The notes under the pieces were generated by a model, which was not told the origin of the DNA, did no database searches, and worked only from the letters and a program-made list of their open reading frames with translations. Below, piece after piece: positions 12,689-14,421 of a stretch of 14,421 nt of DNA. Location: assembly GCA_905221605.1 (NCBI GenBank), contig CAJNDS010002779.1, positions 1,142,616 through 1,157,036 on the forward strand. The letters run 5' to 3'. This DNA is from Symbiodinium natans (Eukaryota > Sar > Dinophyceae > Suessiales > Symbiodiniaceae). The number at the start of each line of letters is the position of its first letter. Positions within the stretch are counted from its first letter, which is position 1. The translations under genes and the position numbers were made by a program.

Positions 12689-12780
12689 GACGTGTTCTTC
12701 TGCAACCATACGGCGGCGTCGTCCATGAACCTGGCTCCCCGTGAAGTTGCCCAACACTTCTCCCGCGAGGAGCTGGGAGG
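12689..12780 (+). CDS. DUF5672-like C-terminal exon
   Basis: After CCACCCCCGCAG the frame reads DVFFCNHTAASSMNLAPREV then AQHFSREELG, and ends at donor GTGGGG (12,781). 'EDVFFxxxxxxxxxxLAPxEVAxxFSxE' is the characteristic C-terminal signature of DUF5672. It is 92 nt with two bases left over, so another exon should follow; a consensus donor GTAAGT at 12,884 may belong to a further small exon. No disabling change is seen in this exon. Confidence 0.68.
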
Positions 12781-12970
12781 GTGGGGGATTTGTTTGTTTA
12801 GGTTGTTCTGCTTTGGGGTTTCATTCGGGTTCAGAGGGCTTACATTTGATCAGGGCTTAGAGAATTTTGGTTTGGGGGGCCATGTAAGTTGCTATGGTGA
12901 GCACCTCAACCAGTGAGCTCGCAGGCGGATATACACAGTCACACCGACACTGATCTCCAGCTATGCACGG
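12781..12970 (+). repeat. degenerate TTTAGGG-like words after the exon
   Basis: TTGTTTAGGTTG, GGGTTTCATTCGGGTTCAGAGGGC, CAGGGCTTAGAG and similar to about 12,875. Same arrangement as downstream of other exons. Beyond 12,890 nothing is recognised. Confidence 0.5.
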
Positions 12971-12971
12971 T

Positions 12972-13400
12972 CTAGCATGCCTCTTGCACAGCGCCCTCTC
13001 CGGCCAATATGTTTGGTGAAGGTCTCTCCTTGCGGAACTTGGCCCGGTCGATCATGTCGCAACCAATGTTTGCATCCTTTTCTGTGTGCCAGATCGAGCT
13101 CTTCTCCGTCCCGTGCACATTGCGGGAGGATTGCCAGGGAGGGTTTTGGGATGTTTTGGGTATACGAAAGTGCAACCCGGCACTTCGCGAAGCTGCCTGC
13201 TTCTCAGATACTGTCACAGCCAGAGTTGTGCAGCATGCTGCATACGCTACTGGGGGGTATTCTCAATCGTCACCACGTCGTCGGCGTACGAGCAAGCTCG
13301 TGCCAGCCAGTGCGTCGAGGGCAGCCCGTACCCACCACCAAAACTCGGGGGGCACCTCTTTTCCGCTGGATTGTGCCTTTGGCTGTCACATTGTTTTGAT
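12972..13400 (-). pseudogene. degraded reverse-transcriptase-like fragment (non-LTR type)
   Basis: On the minus strand LARACSYADDVVTIENTPQ (YADD at 13,277-13,288) is followed, about 36 codons on and after a TAG and a frame change, by SEKQAASRSAGLHFRIPKT (to about 13,152). YADD followed 30-36 residues later by G-(L/Y)-x-(I/V/F)-N-x-x-K-T is the usual spacing in LINE-type reverse transcriptases (palm motif and following segment). The upstream QG-PLSP motif is not recognisable, and downstream the frame is open to 12,972 without known features. Probably a dead, truncated copy. Plus-strand open frames over the same bases are treated as shadows. Confidence 0.38.
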
Positions 13401-13830
13401 GGTGCCAGAGGCCTTTTTTTGTCATTCTGCATCTTGCAATGTGACAGTGGCTGTGGTTTGGGACCCTGTCCCTCAGGATCCTTGTCTCTGCCCAGTCATC
13501 TTCCAACTGTCCTGAAGCGGGGATCTGGTGGTTAGCAGACGCTCGCTGTCTTGATCCTGTCAAAGGTATCCCAAACCTCAAAATGGAACGACCGATGATC
13601 AAGCTCGAGACACGAAGTCCAAGCAGTTGGTCGAGCCTTGAGCAAGAGCGTTGTGTGGCATGTATTCCCACGGACGGCGCCCTCTGTTCTAAACTCTTTG
13701 ATGTTGCAGCCACGTGCGAAAAAGCGATTCCAATAGCATGACATGTTCGCTCGGCACTCGCTCAATCTGGCACACTGTTTTGGCGGCGGGTTTCAGAGGG
13801 TACGTGCGCAATTCCCTCAGCCCATGCGCT
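13400..13830. other. unassigned stretch, possibly more of the same relic
   Basis: Minus-strand open frames (for example 13,532-13,765, with TAWTSCLELDHRSFHFEVWD) could be the upstream part of the degraded element, but no catalytic motif is visible. Nothing on the plus strand is convincing. Confidence 0.25.
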
Positions 13831-13835
13831 TCACA

Positions 13836-14044
13836 CCCAGACACACACAGACACACAGACACACAGACACACGCGCAAACACACACACACACAGACACAC
13901 ACACACACACAGACACACACACACACACACAGACACACACACACACACAGACACACACACAGACACACACACACACACAGACACACACACACACACAGAC
14001 ACACACACAGACGCACACACACACACACAGACACACACCCACAG
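13836..14044 (+). repeat. CACACAGA microsatellite
   Basis: (CA)n interrupted by GA every 6-16 bases, with some CGCA variants. It is the complement type of the TG/TCTG tract at 10,390-10,858. Confidence 0.9.
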
Positions 14045-14146
14045 ACCACACTAATACCAAACAGACATAAAACATGTGCTTATAGTTATTGTAGATTGTA
14101 TCCACAGACCACACACAACACTCTATCATACTCTAGAGGCACAGAA

Positions 14147-14421
<275 letters not shown>

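Noticed and set aside
13714-14070. Plus-strand open frames through the CA/GA repeat
   Set aside because: Thr/His low-complexity translation of the microsatellite without other support.

Overview
The window reads as nuclear DNA from a large, repeat-rich eukaryotic genome. Coding sequence comes in short stop-free blocks with splice-like borders (GTAAGT, GTGAGT, GTAGGG donors; pyrimidine-NCAG acceptors). No operons, Shine-Dalgarno sites, tRNA or rRNA genes were seen. Plant-type telomere words (TTTAGGG/CCCTAAA), mostly degenerate, are scattered throughout. That repeat type, GC-rich exons and at least one apparent GC-AG intron fit an alga or related protist, such as a dinoflagellate or a green alga. 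I cannot name the species.

Layout: 1-1,800 holds a small candidate exon (467-537), a field of degenerate TTTAGGG words and a longer open block (about 1,301-1,610). 1,790-2,220 is AT-rich. 2,370-3,400 holds two candidate exons and an imperfect inverted-repeat hairpin (2,677-2,816). 4,076-5,145 is a higher-order minisatellite built from two alternating ~53-bp monomers. 5,340-6,240 holds exon-like blocks, possibly a DsbA/FrnE-type thioredoxin-fold gene. 6,348-8,326 is a discrete element with 237-bp terminal inverted repeats (TIRs) that match at every base compared. Its TIR carries a probable 5'UTR intron and the start codon of an intron-containing gene of unknown function. 8,470-9,500 holds telomere-like words and ambiguous exons. 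9,505-12,780 is a multi-exon DUF5672-type (putative glycosyltransferase) gene on the + strand. One of its introns holds about 1.1 kb of GGT/TG/TCTG microsatellite, another a ~75-bp poly-C tract, and a conserved exon has an in-frame TAA. 12,970-13,780 contains a degraded reverse-transcriptase-like fragment on the - strand. 13,836-14,421 is (CA)n.

The two strongest leads are the long-TIR element and a recurring arrangement around exons. In the element, promoter-proximal sequence, a leader intron and the first 32 codons are duplicated in inverted orientation at both ends, giving two convergent units with one N-terminus. Around many exons, CCCTAAA-like sequence lies upstream and TTTAGGG-like sequence downstream, so that intron ends would be complementary in RNA. 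Exon borders are proposals from sequence reading only; no transcript evidence was available.
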